Source: Gnetum montanum (taxonomy: Eukaryota > Streptophyta > Gnetopsida > Gnetales > Gnetaceae). From it: a stretch of DNA of 64,000 nucleotides. The translations under genes were made by a program, and so were the position numbers. Below, in pieces: positions 45,291-57,290 of the stretch (its first letter is position 1; the number at the start of each line of letters is the position of its first letter). The stretch is taken from NCBI GenBank assembly GCA_015680685.1, contig MNCI01023402.1:182659-246658 (forward strand), read 5' to 3'. Under the pieces are notes generated by a model that was not told where the DNA came from, made no database searches, and saw nothing but the letters and a program-made list of their open reading frames with translations.

Positions 45291-46571
45291 TTTCCTGATG
45301 AAACCCTCTTTTCCAGTGTAATAAATAAGCAACCCATGGGAAAAAATTGGTATAGTAGCATTCTTACTTATCTCCTCTCCCAACAAATGCCACAGGGATT
45401 GGAATTTAGGAAGAAGCAACGGTTTCTTTAGAGAACCAAGTACTTCATGGAAATCAAGGGACAACTCTATAAAGTCTGTCCTGATGGCTTGGTTCGATGG
45501 TGTGTGCCCGATGAGGATCAGTTAAGAGTTCTCCAAGATGCTCATGAGGGTCCCTGTTGAGGCCATTATGCAGGGAGACAAACAGTCATTAAGATCCTGC
45601 TTGCAGGATACTATTGGCCAACGCTATTTTGGGATGCCCATTAGTTTGTCCAATCCTGTGAGCACTGTCAACGGGATGGTGGACTGACTACTAGAATGGA
45701 GGGTCCACAACAATAGATTCAACCCTTAGAACCCTTTGATATTTGGGAAATAGATTTTATGGGGCCTATTACACTGATGTCCAATGAGAAGGCTTATATT
45801 ATTGTTGCTGTTCACTATTTGACCAAATGGGCTAAAGAAGCTGCTATAACGGATTGCACATCATCTACAGCTGCACGATTTGTGCAATAGAAAATTGTAA
45901 ATAGTTTTGGGGTGTCGAGTGCATTCATCTCTGACAATGGAACACATTTTACAGGTCCAACCTTTGGCAAGTTGATGCAATGCTTAGGGGTTGAGCATAA
46001 ATTGACCACACCTTATCACCCCCAAGCTAATGGCCAAGCAGAGGTCGTCAACCAAAAGATTATGAGAATATTAATGAGAACAATTAGCAAATTTAGGCGA
46101 GATTGGAGCTTGAAACTGAATGACGCTCTCTGGGCGTACCACTTCACTTGGAAACTCCCTATAGGCTACTCTTCCTATGAGTTGGTGTACGGAAAACTCC
46201 CAAAACTTCCAATTCAAATGGAGCTCCATACACTCTCCATGACATGTGACCTCTACCTTGACCTCGATATAGCACAAAAACAATGATTGGCATCTCTAAA
46301 TGTGCTAGACAAGAATCGATTAGTTGCCCTGTCATCAAATGAGATACACAAGGCATACAACAAACAATGTCATGACTCAAAAATTTGAAAGGTTAAATAC
46401 CAACCTAGAGACAAAGTCCTTTACTGGAATCCCACACATGTACTGCAATGTACGAAATTTAAAACATTGTGGGAGTGATCCTACATTATCCATACGATCT
46501 TTCCCTTGGGAGGCATGATAATATACAAGCTTGAAATCCTTGATAAGAGACTACTGGTCAATGTGCAATAA
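45291..46571 (+). pseudogene. Element B integrase
   Basis: Zinc-binding N-terminus HEGPC.GHYAGRQT and CEHCQRDGG (about 45543-45680); catalytic core IDFMGPITLMSNEKAYIIV, then FISDNGTHFTGPTF with the second aspartate (about 45930) and TPYHPQANGQAEVVNQKI with the catalytic glutamate; then WSLKLNDALWAYHFTWKLP and the C-terminal QPRDKVLYWNPTHV part ending at the stop 46569-46571. The core from 45912 to 46286 is one open frame. Catalytic D-D-E residues appear present. There are single stops near 45429, 45558, 45640, 45714, 45887 and 46284. Confidence 0.85.
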
Positions 46572-48595
46572 ACCAAACCTTTCCATGAACCAAGAACAAC
46601 AAGTGTAACTCAAACCTCTAGTAGCTGGCACCCACGCTCCTTATTTTGGATCTCTCCCTTTTCATTCAGTCATGGGGGAGATGGCCACCTATGCTTATAA
46701 ATTGAGGACCTTAGTTCTCTTTAATTGTTTTTACACATTTTTGTCTTACACGTTTTTGTCTTATAAATTTTTGTCTTACACATTTTTTTTACGAATTTCT
46801 TTAACTTTTCTTGTTTTTTTACAACATCGTTATACTTTTTCATTTTTTGTGTGTGTTTGTGTGTATTTTATCCACCTTGTAAGTTTGTCATTTAATAAGT
46901 GTTCTTCACAATGGTATGAACTGTGTTTCTATTGATTGCTAATGTTTGGTTTTTACCTTTAAGTGATGATGTTGACACTAAGGTATGGTTCTTTTGATAT
47001 AGTAGGCAATGAGTCCACTTCATCCATACATCCACAAGTTCTATGGTCTCTTTTGGCTTGGAAATGTACAGTTTCTTTCTAATAAGAACTCTAACGAATC
47101 AGTGACTGGGTATTTATCAAACTAAGGAAGGACTCAAGGATTGAAAAGGGTATGACTTCAAGGGAACTTGATGCATTGGTGTTGGCCATTCTCTTGGGTG
47201 CTTGGATGTTTTCTTCTGGAATTTTCTTACCATTCTGATGTTACCCAACTATCGGGAAGTTAAGTAAATAAAAATAACAAAGTCTTTGCATGGTGTGGTT
47301 CTCATGCATAAACACATAAAACGAAAAAAAAGTGAGAATTCAAAGAACACCCCTTAGAAGAAATAATTATTTGGGCTACAAGCATTGGTTATGGAACTAA
47401 AAACATTCCCTCTAACTAAGGCCCTTCTCACTTCCCATTCTCTTCTCGTTTCATTAGAATGGTGGTGGCTCTTGGGTGAAGGCATTCTTATCACTTCAAG
47501 AGGATGAATTAGCTGAATGCATTGATGCGAAGTCACTGGATGTGGTTGGTTTGAGGCCAGAGTTGGAATGAGATTTTCCAAGTCACATTAATCATTAACT
47601 CCACAAGGGGCTGTACACCACCTTGTTCTTGGGATTCCATTCCATTCTCTTCTCTCCATCATTCTCTCCATTTTTCACCTCATTGCCGGTTGTATCATTA
47701 GTGTATATTTTAGTTGACGCATTGTTTTCTTTTTGGTAAATTCTTACAGTTAAGACTTTAACTCTTATTCCACATGACATTCCCAGAGCCTACGGACTCT
47801 TTGAATGTGGGTTTGTCAGGGCATTAAGGGCATGAGCTTGCTTTGGAGAGGACTCACTGACATTCCTATTTTTTGCATCAGTTAAATTCTTTCCCTTAAC
47901 ATTTTGCAATTAATTTTATTTTTTTCATTTCCATCTTGACATCCATTTCATCGATGTCCTAGTTGTCTCCTTTTCTCCATCTTTCTTATTCCTTTTCTTT
48001 TTCTTTTTCCATTCTATCGCTACCAGTGGTTTGTGATTAGTCATGGGGGTACCGGGCCCAATTTTTTCGATTTTCTCCTAACCCCTACACCTTCGGTAGT
48101 CACCATTAATACATCTCCAGATCCGCAATTAGCCATACCACAACCTAGCCAATTGGACTTACACCGAAGTAAGGTATCAATTGCATTGTGATTCATTTAC
48201 CCTTGCTAATATAAGACTATGTTATGTGTGTAGATGGCAATCATACAACAACGGATTGGATTTGGAGGGAACCCTTGGAATGGAGCGGTGCTGAAGTAGC
48301 TATGCAAGGAGCAAGATCGATGGTGCGCTTACGGATGAACAACGAAAGGCACAATCTTGGTATTGACAGCAACAAAACTTCTTTCTCTCTCTCTTTCTCA
48401 AGCTGCCAAATGAGGCCTAATGACAATGTAATAAGGTGTTCACCCTTGTTGTCATGAACACCAGTTTTGTTGTGTCATGTAATGATGATTCGTTCACATG
48501 TCATCCCATTAGTTCCATTTTGAGTCAATAATCCCATACCTTCCCAATATTTTATAAGGAACTTGAGGACTAGTTTTCATTTAGTCATGGGGGTA
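46572..48595 (+). other. Element B non-coding 3' region with PPT
   Basis: No protein supported. Collinear with 4554-6677 of element A: PPT-like CATGGGGGAG (46671-46680), T-rich tract with GT repeats (46730-46870), PPT-like TCATGGGGGT (48041-48050), then the LTR-adjacent PPT GTCATGGGGGTA (48584-48595). Unlike C and E it shows no extra ORF. Confidence 0.7.
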
Positions 48596-49411
48596 TGATG
48601 GAACATGATATCACATGGGTAGCAATATCGTGGTAGTCACGATATCGTGTCGTCCCCCGTGATATCGCGGTGTGCTGTCATATCTATAAATAAGAGGCGG
48701 CTCTCCCTTATTTTCCATCCTAGGCTTAGACCGTAGTGAAACTCTTGTAGTTTGATCCCTCCAGAGATAGAATATTTTCCATGTGCCCGCAGTAGGAACT
48801 CCAAAGTGAACGGATTTCTATTCGAGCAGACATTGTACCTGAACACATGTTTGTGTACGGCAATAAAGATGAACTTCTTGGATAAACCTTGTAGTGCATG
48901 GAAGAGGCTAATTAGGATTTTATTTATTTTTATTTATTGTTTATCATTTACATGCTTTATTAGGAATTAAATCTCTCTCAACCCTTCTCTCCTAGTTAAG
49001 TGCCTCAGTATGACCGCTTTGAGCACGTGCATTACGCACGGTGATCCCAGCAACGATTAGCGTTTAGTAACCACGGTTGCATTGGTTCAGGGTGTGAACG
49101 GTAAGGGGAACGGATGCTGACGCTAGGTTAATTTAGACTTAGTTCATTAGTTAGAGTTAGTCAATTAGCCTCTCAACCCTTCACCTCAATAGCATAGGAG
49201 ATAAAACATAAAAAGACTATAAAAATCATATACCTCATACTTATTTAACCATACACGGTGACAAATACAAGTAATTTTGGGAAGACAACAAATAATTAAC
49301 CTTAAGTGCTCCATGAAGCGTGTAGGCACTTAGTCTGTGGAGTTCGACTGAATCGTGCATGTTACGCTTGTATTCGTATGGTTGAGTGTAGGGGTACCTC
49401 GTCACTCATCA
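48596..49411 (+). repeat. Element B 3' LTR
   Basis: 816 bases. Only four GATATC-type units (48596-48680) against eight in the 5' LTR; TATAAATA at 48685-48692. It retains the segment missing at the N in the 5' LTR. Confidence 0.9.
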
Positions 49412-49790
49412 TTTTGTAACTCTCTACTTCCTTGTGAGGGCTTCTAAAAGTTCTTCATGCTTGAAAATTGATAAGGTGTTAGTATGTGCATGTTATATGG
49501 AGCAATTTATCACATTTGCAAAAAGGATAGGCATATTAAGAAGAGGGTCATTCTCCAAACTCCACAATACTTAGAGTTGGTTGATAGTAAGCTAGTTAGC
49601 CAATTGGTAGAACATGTATTTGTAGATAACTTTAGCAATGGAAAATCAACATTTAGCAAGGTCGAAGACCTTAATCTCTCTTTATGAATTTTTGATTTGG
49701 AATCATTAGGGAAAAACCTGTTGGTATCATTCAATCTTATTAGAATGTCTTAAGAAATAGGCTTTTTGTCTAAAGATAGTTGGATGAGAT
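49412..49790. repeat. Dispersed repeat copy 2, right part
   Basis: Continues the repeat after element B and matches 11153-11525, including the shared frame TPQYLELVDSK and DNFSNGKSTFSK. Similarity fades near 49790. The next 240 bases up to element E show nothing recognisable. Confidence 0.75.
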
Positions 49791-50026
49791 AGGCAATGTC
49801 CTTTGTTGTAGGTAAAATGTTTTTTCATCTAATGGAGAAGTTCTTATCACTCTAGGTTTGAGTGGCAGTAGAGAGAATGCTAGAAATGGGTAGAGTAAAG
49901 AACTTTAAAAAATGCTTCCATCCTCATTGAAAAAATTTGCCAAGCATTAGAGGTTCAAACATTAGTAATGTTGGCCAACTTACATCGAACAATTTGACAT
50001 GCTATTAGTAAAATGTTATACACGAG

Positions 50027-50905
50027 TGATGGGCGTGAGTATACCCTATGGTCAACCTTACGAATTACAAGCGTTCACACATAATTTGATTGAATTTCAT
50101 AGACCTTAAGTTTCCAAATACACTGGTTCTAGGAAGTGAAATCTAATCATGATGATCGTTGTCTTCCCAACTACACTTGTGAAGCTTAGTTGTATGGTTA
50201 AGTGTAATTGGGGTACATGATTTTTATTATTTTATATTTTATTTTCTATGATTAATAACAAGTTGAAACTCAATTTATTAACTAGTTTAAATAATCTAAT
50301 TGCTAATTAATAACCAACTATCCTAACATAACCATCCAATCCCACTTCCCATAAACATCTTGAATGCATACAACACTACTGGCTTACCAAGCATTAAGTG
50401 CTGCTAGGATTACCAAGTGCTATATGTTATGCTCGAAGCTGTTGTACTTGTGTGTTTAATCTATTTAGCTTAATTATGGAATCAATTAAAGTCTTACTTA
50501 TCTTAATTAATTGCATAATTAATGAAAATGGTAAATGTAGAAATAAATCATTAATCTATTCTAAGTGCTGCAAGGTTTAATCAAAATGCTAATCTTTATT
50601 GCCATTCACACTATTGTGCTCAAGTACATTAGTGCTTACATAAAGAGATGTATACTTTCTAACTCTTGTTGTAGGCACTTAGAAAATATTCTAACTTTCA
50701 AATGAACAAACTATAAGAACTTCACTAAGATATTAAAAAACATTCCTTCTTTACACTACTAGAGTGTCGTATTTATAAACTTTATTATGAAGCTGTGTCG
50801 ATGGAGCCTCATAAACATAACAAATGCTACGTCGATGTGGCACCATTGATGGGGCAACACCACATTAATAGGGACCTATCAATATAGCACTTTGACACTT
50901 CATCA
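50027..50905 (-). repeat. Element E 3' LTR (left)
   Basis: 879 bases, TGATGGGCGTG to CACTTCATCA. TATAAATA on the minus strand at 50770-50777. Matches 63286-64000 (for example GGAAGTGAAATCTAATC and CTTGTGAAGCTTAGTTGTATGG). The PPT on the minus strand is TTGTGGGGGTA (50906-50916). Confidence 0.88.
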
Positions 50906-51149
50906 TACCCCCACAACTGAATGAAAACTCATCCTTAAGTTCCTTTACAAAATTGGTAAGGTATGGGATCATTAACTGATACTTGACACAAAAAACTAAC
51001 ATAATAAAACTAAGTGCCTAGGTGTATAGATCGACATCATTACAAATTTTTTAGTGTTCATGACATAAAATTGAACACCATGATATGAATACTTAAACTA
51101 GATGACACATCCTCTGATGGCGTGAAGATGGTTGAGAATATCAAACAGT

Positions 51150-53996
51150 CCCAAGCTGTGAAGGTTCATGAGATTCCAAAGGATCTTCACCAACTTCAAG
51201 CATACACAATGGCTGACAAGGTTGTGGTTGTACTATTTCCAATGCTACCTCCAATGGAAGGTAAAATGCATCTAGCAATGCCTTCATCTTCTTCTCCTTA
51301 CTTCAAGGATCATTCACAATCCATGTAGCATCATCAATGTGGGCTAGAATAGGGATATTCCATGGACATGGCATTAATGAGAAAAACTCCTTGCTGTTAA
51401 TAATCTAGGTAGTGAATTGTTTATATTCAACATTAAACACCCTGACTATGTTTTGCAGCTCTTGATAGTTATTCATTCTTTTGGCTAGGCTTTCAGTAGT
51501 GGATCTTTGATCAATATATTTTCCCTTGAGAACTTTGATTTCAATGTTTTCCACCATAAACGTTTGCTTGGTGTTCTTGTGGTGCTTGAACTTGACCTTA
51601 TATAATAAGTATGAGCTGGCCACCTACTTTTCAAGTTTTGACCGTAGCCATCTAGTAGTCAACATAGCTAGGTTTGTGTATCGGAGATTGGCAAGCTCCA
51701 TGTATTCGTTCATCCCCTATATCTACAACTCCTTTAAGCAAATTTCTTCTTTATTGTATTGATCAATCCCATCAACAATGGGTTGCCATAATTCATGTAC
51801 TTATTGGAGTTTCTAGAGGGTATCATTCATCTTTGCCTTTATTACTTGAATGTTTTTCTCATTTATTTCCTTTTGTAGATTGACCTGGTCTCTATAGTGA
51901 TTTTTGACTTTCTCAAATTTGAGAGTCTCTAATTTCTATGCGACTTCTATTACAATCTTTTGGCAAAGGGCACAAATTTCCTTCATGGAGAGGTTTCTGT
52001 TGTCAACTTCTAATCTTCTTAACTATGTGTTTTCTCTAGCTAGTTTCTCTTGCTATTGATGGATAAAATCAGTTAATTGTTGTTTATGTGCATCAATGTT
52101 TCGTAGATGATGTATTTCTACAATCAACTAAACATTCTCTTAGCAAGTCAGATCCAAGGCCTTCTAAATTTTATGCTGGGTGGCCTCTACCAAGGATAAG
52201 TAGAACATTGTCATCTTCATCACACCCTCAACCCCTTTCAACCTAGTGTGAAGCTATTCAAGAGCTTCATCTCTTGTCAATGTTGGGTTGAGGAATGCAA
52301 GGTTAGTAATCTAGACTCTTAGTTCAGCAACTTTTACAACCAAGCATTCATTTAGCTCCTTGGCTATTTTAAGTTACCTTTCCAAAATAATATTCTTGCT
52401 CTTTCCCTCTAGCAACTCTGATTGGGTTATAGTTACACTATCTAGAAGGTCAAAGACATTTGAAAGGGATTGCATAGTTCCTACTAGTTGCTCCAATAGT
52501 TGTTCATGCTATGCTATGCTTAGTCTATCGCTTATGGTCCCTGTAGATGTTTGCACATCTTTAAGTGTAGTAACATCTAGTATAAACATTGTAGGTGCAT
52601 TAAATGTCTTAGTGATTCTATCAGTAACCACCTTTGCTATTGTTTCTTATTGTTGGTGTTGCATCACTAGAATTGTTGTCTCCTTTCCCTTCTCCAAGTG
52701 CACCAAAAAGTTTGTGACATTCTCAAAAATCTTGAGGAATTTTTTCTATTTTAAGAGAGATACTGTTACCTCTCTAGCACTAGGATTCAACCTTGGGGAC
52801 AATTACATTTTTTTGGTAGAGAAAATGGATCCAACTCCCCCCATCTGGCTAACTATTCGAACCACCTCATTTAGGTGACTCATTGTAGACTAGTACATAG
52901 ATGGGTCTCTCAACTACTTGTGCCTGCTTGTTGCTATTGCTCACTCAAGAGCCATTCTTGATACTCACACAACTGTTGGGATGTGCCAATGACATCCAAC
53001 ACTATTTTATGAGTGGTATGTAAAGGTGGTGGTTGCTGCTCCTCTTCATGGATTATTGTTGCAGGAGTTTTTTCCTTTATCATCTCTACCAAATTAGCAA
53101 TCAGAGCACATTAAAAAACATCATTAGTATAGTGGGCTATTCCTTCTCTTTGACATATTTTTCTGATGAGGCATGGAAAGGGAAGTTCATTCCTTCCACG
53201 TTCATTCTCCTTGAACTGTTTCTTTATCTCTAAATAGATTAGCTATGGAAGGTTGACTAGGAAGCTTCCAGTCAAACTAATACATGTAGCGGTAGAAAAG
53301 GTAATGATCTTGCTAGTTCTCACTATCAGATTTAGGTGAAAGGTTGCAATCTTATAATAGATTCTTTCTGTCGATGTAAGTCCATTGTACTCGTTACGTT
53401 CAATACCATAGCACTGCTGAACCCATTTCTTTTTAATGTTAGGATCTACCTGCATCAGAATCTCAGTGAGATTCCCCCTAGTTTTAGGCAACCCAAGTGC
53501 CTCTACAATGGCTTGCACCAAGTATGAGACTGAAATGTCCTTGATCTTGACTGTTGAATTGACCTACCTATTGCTCCAAAATAGGAACATCTCTTCCATA
53601 TACCACTCCTTGCTGGAAGTGATAATTAGCCACATGGGAGAGGTCTTCAATTGGTCTTGTACCTCTTTAGGTGCTTTCTCTAAGAAAAATCCAAAGTTCA
53701 ACTCTTTAAGCACTATTTTTTGGACTTCCCTTGATCTGATTTGATTTAGGTAGGCTTTCGTCAAGGTCATCTCAAGGCTCAGCTATTGAGCTGGTGCCTT
53801 GTCTTGGTGGGAATGTTTTGTTGTTGTCACCTATTTTGGAATTTGACAAATAGACTCCACTTCAACCTCCTCCCTAAGAGGTCCCATAGCATGGGTTGCG
53901 ATTGATTCTTCTTAGGACTATTCTTGGTCATTTTTCCCTTGGTTGAGACAGTTGTCCTTCTTGTGTATGTTTACCTCTTGGTGTCATTTGTGGTCA
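51150..53996 (-). pseudogene. Element E long extra ORF after pol (env position)
   Basis: One minus-strand frame can be followed, with many stops, for about 940 codons between integrase and the 3' LTR. It starts near 53933-53996 with KNSPKKNQSQP, then EVQKIVLKELNFGFFLEKAP and MWLIITSSKEWYMEEMF. ISVSYLVQAIVEALGL follows at about 53495-53540, sharing VQAI(L/V)E.L with the extra ORF of element C. A long Lys/Glu/Leu/Ser-rich helical part follows (LVHLEKGKETTILVMQHQQ, LEQLVGTMQSLSNVFDLLDS), then a C-terminal FFSLMPCPWNIPILAHIDD. No signal peptide or clear membrane segment was seen, so an envelope role is not supported. I do not recognise the family. Confidence 0.55.
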
Positions 53997-56100
53997 TAAC
54001 ACATCCATGGATTAGTAGATATAATGTGTAACTTAGAATATTTGGATACCTTATCTCATTAATTAGTTACACATGGCTATGGTTAAACCATGGTAGATTG
54101 ATTATTCTATTATTATTTTATTAATTAACTTTTTATTATAAGTGTCATTGGAGCTCATTGGAAGGGTGTAACTCTCGTAATTTGGTGTTTTAATGTTGAT
54201 TCATTAGTTAAACCTTTGTGGGAGTTAGAAAAATGTTGAAACATTTTCCATTAAAATTGACATGTTTGTGGCCCCCATGACTAAAAACTTACCTCTAGAA
54301 GCTACAGGGTTAAAGAACGGAGTGATTCAGACAAATGGTTAGGAAGTTATGGGCTCTTGAAGATTCTAGGCTTTGAAAACTACAAAAAATCCTTGGGTGT
54401 TTAAGAGCAAATGTGAAAATTTCAAAGGGGAACATGCATATATATAGGATTTTTGTGCTATGTTGATAAGTCTACATATACTTATGGGCTTCATTGATGG
54501 GGTCCCGTTTATGGGGTCCGTAAATGAAATTTTCAAATTGGAATATTTCAAAAAGTACAAGGCATTTTTGAATGAATTTGGGATCTATGGAGTACCAGAA
54601 AATCCAAGAATATGATGAAATCATTGAAGAGAATCTTTAAAAGCTCAAAAATTTAAAAATTTGATGAAAATGTGTGAATTAAAGAAAATACTTAAAGGAG
54701 TACATGGTCGAATGTAGAAGATGGGTGCATGAAAGTTCTGATTGCAAAAATGCCTAAGGATAAGGTGCTTAATGAACCCAACCAAGAGATATGCAAGTGG
54801 ATCCTTCCCATAGTAGGCATATGCCTTGTTTGCCCTTGCATAATGTCAACCCAAGGAGTCTATGGGCCCCATACATAATTACTTGTTTATAAAAGTTAAG
54901 GACCAAAACCTAGAAGATCCTACCAAAGAATTCAAGTACGTTAGACAAAGACATCAAATAAGAACATAGACACCAATAATGAGGTGAGTTATGGGTAGCA
55001 TGGATGGATGATGGAGAAGGTGGAATGGAGTTCCAAATTAAGGTCATAGGAAGTCCCTTGTGGATTTGTGTTTAAATGACCTGAGAAGATCCATTCTTAA
55101 TCCAGACCAAAACCAACCAATTTTAATGACTTCACATCACCACTCCAAGACCAATCCATTCCCTTAAGATACAAGAGTGCTCCCACAAAATAACCACCAT
55201 TCCTTACAGAGAAGAAAAGAGAAGCAGGAAGTGAGAGAGGGCCTTAGTTAGAGGGGACCTTTAGGCATGGGTAACATGTCTTCTTAATTCCATAACCAAT
55301 GCTTGTAGCTCATTTATTTATCTAAGGGGTGTACTTTAAATTTCCATTATTTTATTATTATTATTATTATTGATGGAAACCACACCATGTAAACACTTAT
55401 TTAACTTCCTAATTATGGTCAACATGGAACAGTAAGAAATCCATGAAAATACTCATGCACCCAAGCAAGTATAAGAGTACAAAGAGTATTGAGTCCCCTT
55501 GAAGTCACACCTTGTGCAAACATTTGAATCCTTCCTAATTCTAGAAACCACCAAGATCATAAATTTATTAAAGGTTTATTTAATGAAAGAGACCTCATAC
55601 CCCCAAAATGAGAAAAATCATAGATTTTTGTAGATGGATGGATGTCATGGACTCACTACCTATTCCATGAAAAAGAAACTATGCCTTAGTCATTGATACA
55701 AAACTTTAAAAATAGAAACCGTACATTAGCAAACAACAACATTAAGCACAAACCACTATTAGCAAAAGCTACAACACAACTATGTCCTATTGGCACAAAG
55801 CATGTTTATTAATAGAAATTAGAAAATCACACTAAACTAAAGTAAAATATATAAGAAAGTGTAAAATATTCAAGAAAAATTTAATTGTACTAACGATGGT
55901 GTAAAACAAAAAATGGTATAAAATAGAAAAAAAATAAAATAAAAAAGGTGTATATGATTAACATGGATGACCATCTTCCTCACAGCTGACTTGAAAGGAG
56001 GAGATCTAAACAATTGAGTATGGTCATCCATCCATTAAGGTATTTGTTGCATTGGCTTACTTAGGCTAGTGGAAAGGCTTTATTTATTGGATGTTAATCA
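53997..56100 (-). other. Element E non-coding region between integrase and extra ORF
   Basis: Diverged relative of the non-coding tails of A and B: a GGAATGGAGTTCC-like block (55020-55035, compare 5515-5530), a T/A-rich tract (55800-55950, compare 6380-6590) and a decayed PPT-like TGAGGAAGATGGTCATCC (minus strand, about 55965-55985). An ATT microsatellite lies near 55350-55370. No protein supported. Confidence 0.6.
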
Positions 56101-57290
56101 ACTACTTCTTGTTTGGGCTTTTAGGTTTGTATATGATCATGGCCCCAGAAGAAAAGGTTTCATTGATTATATAAGGCCCCTCCCATAATGTTTGGAATTT
56201 GGTTTTTTGAGGAACATGTGTGAGATTCCAACAGAGGACTTTATCTCTAGGTTGAAGTTTGATCCTTTTGATTCTTAGGTCATGTCGTTGTTTATTGAAT
56301 GCCTTGTGCACTTCATTCAAGCACAAGGCCATTAATCAATTTTTGTCTAGCACATTTAGATTGATCAGTCTTTCTTTTTGTGCTAGACTTAGGTCAAGGT
56401 CTAGGTCATAGGCTGTTGAGAGTGTACAAAGCTCGGATTGAATTGGAAGCATTGGAAGTTTTTCGTATACCAACTCATCGGGAGAGTAGCCAATAGGAAG
56501 TTTCCACGTTGAGTGCTAGGCCCAAAGGGAATTGTCAAGTTTTGTGCTCTAATCTCTCCTATATTTGTTAACCATTCTTGTTAAAATATTTATCATTTCC
56601 TTGTTAGTAACATCTGCTTTACCATTGGCTTGAGTATGATAGGGTGTTATTAACTTATGTTCAACCCCCAAGTGTTGCATGAGTTTCTAAAAAGTACTGC
56701 TTGTGAAGTGTATTCCATTTTCAGAAATTAGTGCATGTGGCATCCCAAACCTATTTACAGTGTGTTGTTATACAAATTGAACAATAGTGGATGATGTGTA
56801 ATCAATGACAACTACTGCTTCAGCCCATTTGTTATAGTAGTCATCAACTACAATAATATAGGCTTTTCCATTGGACAAGGATGTGATGGGATTCATGAAA
56901 CCTATGCCCCATATGTTAAAGGGTTCCAGTGGTTGAATCCATTGTTGAGGATTCTCCATTCGTGTGGTTATCCCATCATCTCATTAATAGCATTCACAGG
57001 ATCATACAAACTGCTGGGCATCCTTGAAAGATTTGGGTCAATAGTATCTTGCCATTAGGATTTCTATGATCATGCATCTCCTTACATAGTGGCATCTACA
57101 AGGGCCTTCATGAGCATCCTAGAGAATGCATAATTGATCTACATCAAGGACACACCAGCAATCCAGGCCATTGACACACACCTTGTAAAGATGTTTGTTG
57201 ATTTCCATGAAGTGCTTGGCCTTGGCCCAATGAAGAAACTGTTGTCTCCTTCTGTAGTCTAGATCTTATGGAATTTCTTGATTGAGAAGG
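56101..57290 (-). pseudogene. Element E integrase, degraded
   Basis: On the minus strand: a decayed zinc-binding part (about 57160-56980), the start of the catalytic core WIQPLEPFNIWGIGFMNPIT and AYIIVVDDYYNKWAEA (56959-56768), a broken middle, and the C-terminal domain EVHKAFNKQRHDLRIKRIKL and QPRDKVLCWNLTHVPQKTKF (56332-56102). Alignment with element B is straightforward. Confidence 0.78.

Larger units (their letters stand above)
39655..49411 (+). mobile_element. Element B: Athila-like LTR retrotransposon with gag and full pol
   Basis: Bounded by TGATGGGAC and GTCACTCATCA and flanked by TTTTG (39650-39654 and 49412-49416). Order: LTR, tRNA-Asp PBS, gag, zinc knuckle, protease, RT with FMDD, RNase H, integrase, non-coding tail, PPT, LTR. 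The FMDDFS motif, the tRNA-Asp primer and the gag type point to Athila. It is the reference copy for reading A, C and E. In-frame stops throughout show it is dead. Length 9.76 kb, somewhat reduced by a join at 39995. Confidence 0.92.

Noticed and set aside
51150-53996. Retroviral envelope gene
   Set aside because: Right position, but no signal peptide, fusion peptide or membrane anchor was seen; kept as an extra ORF of unknown function.
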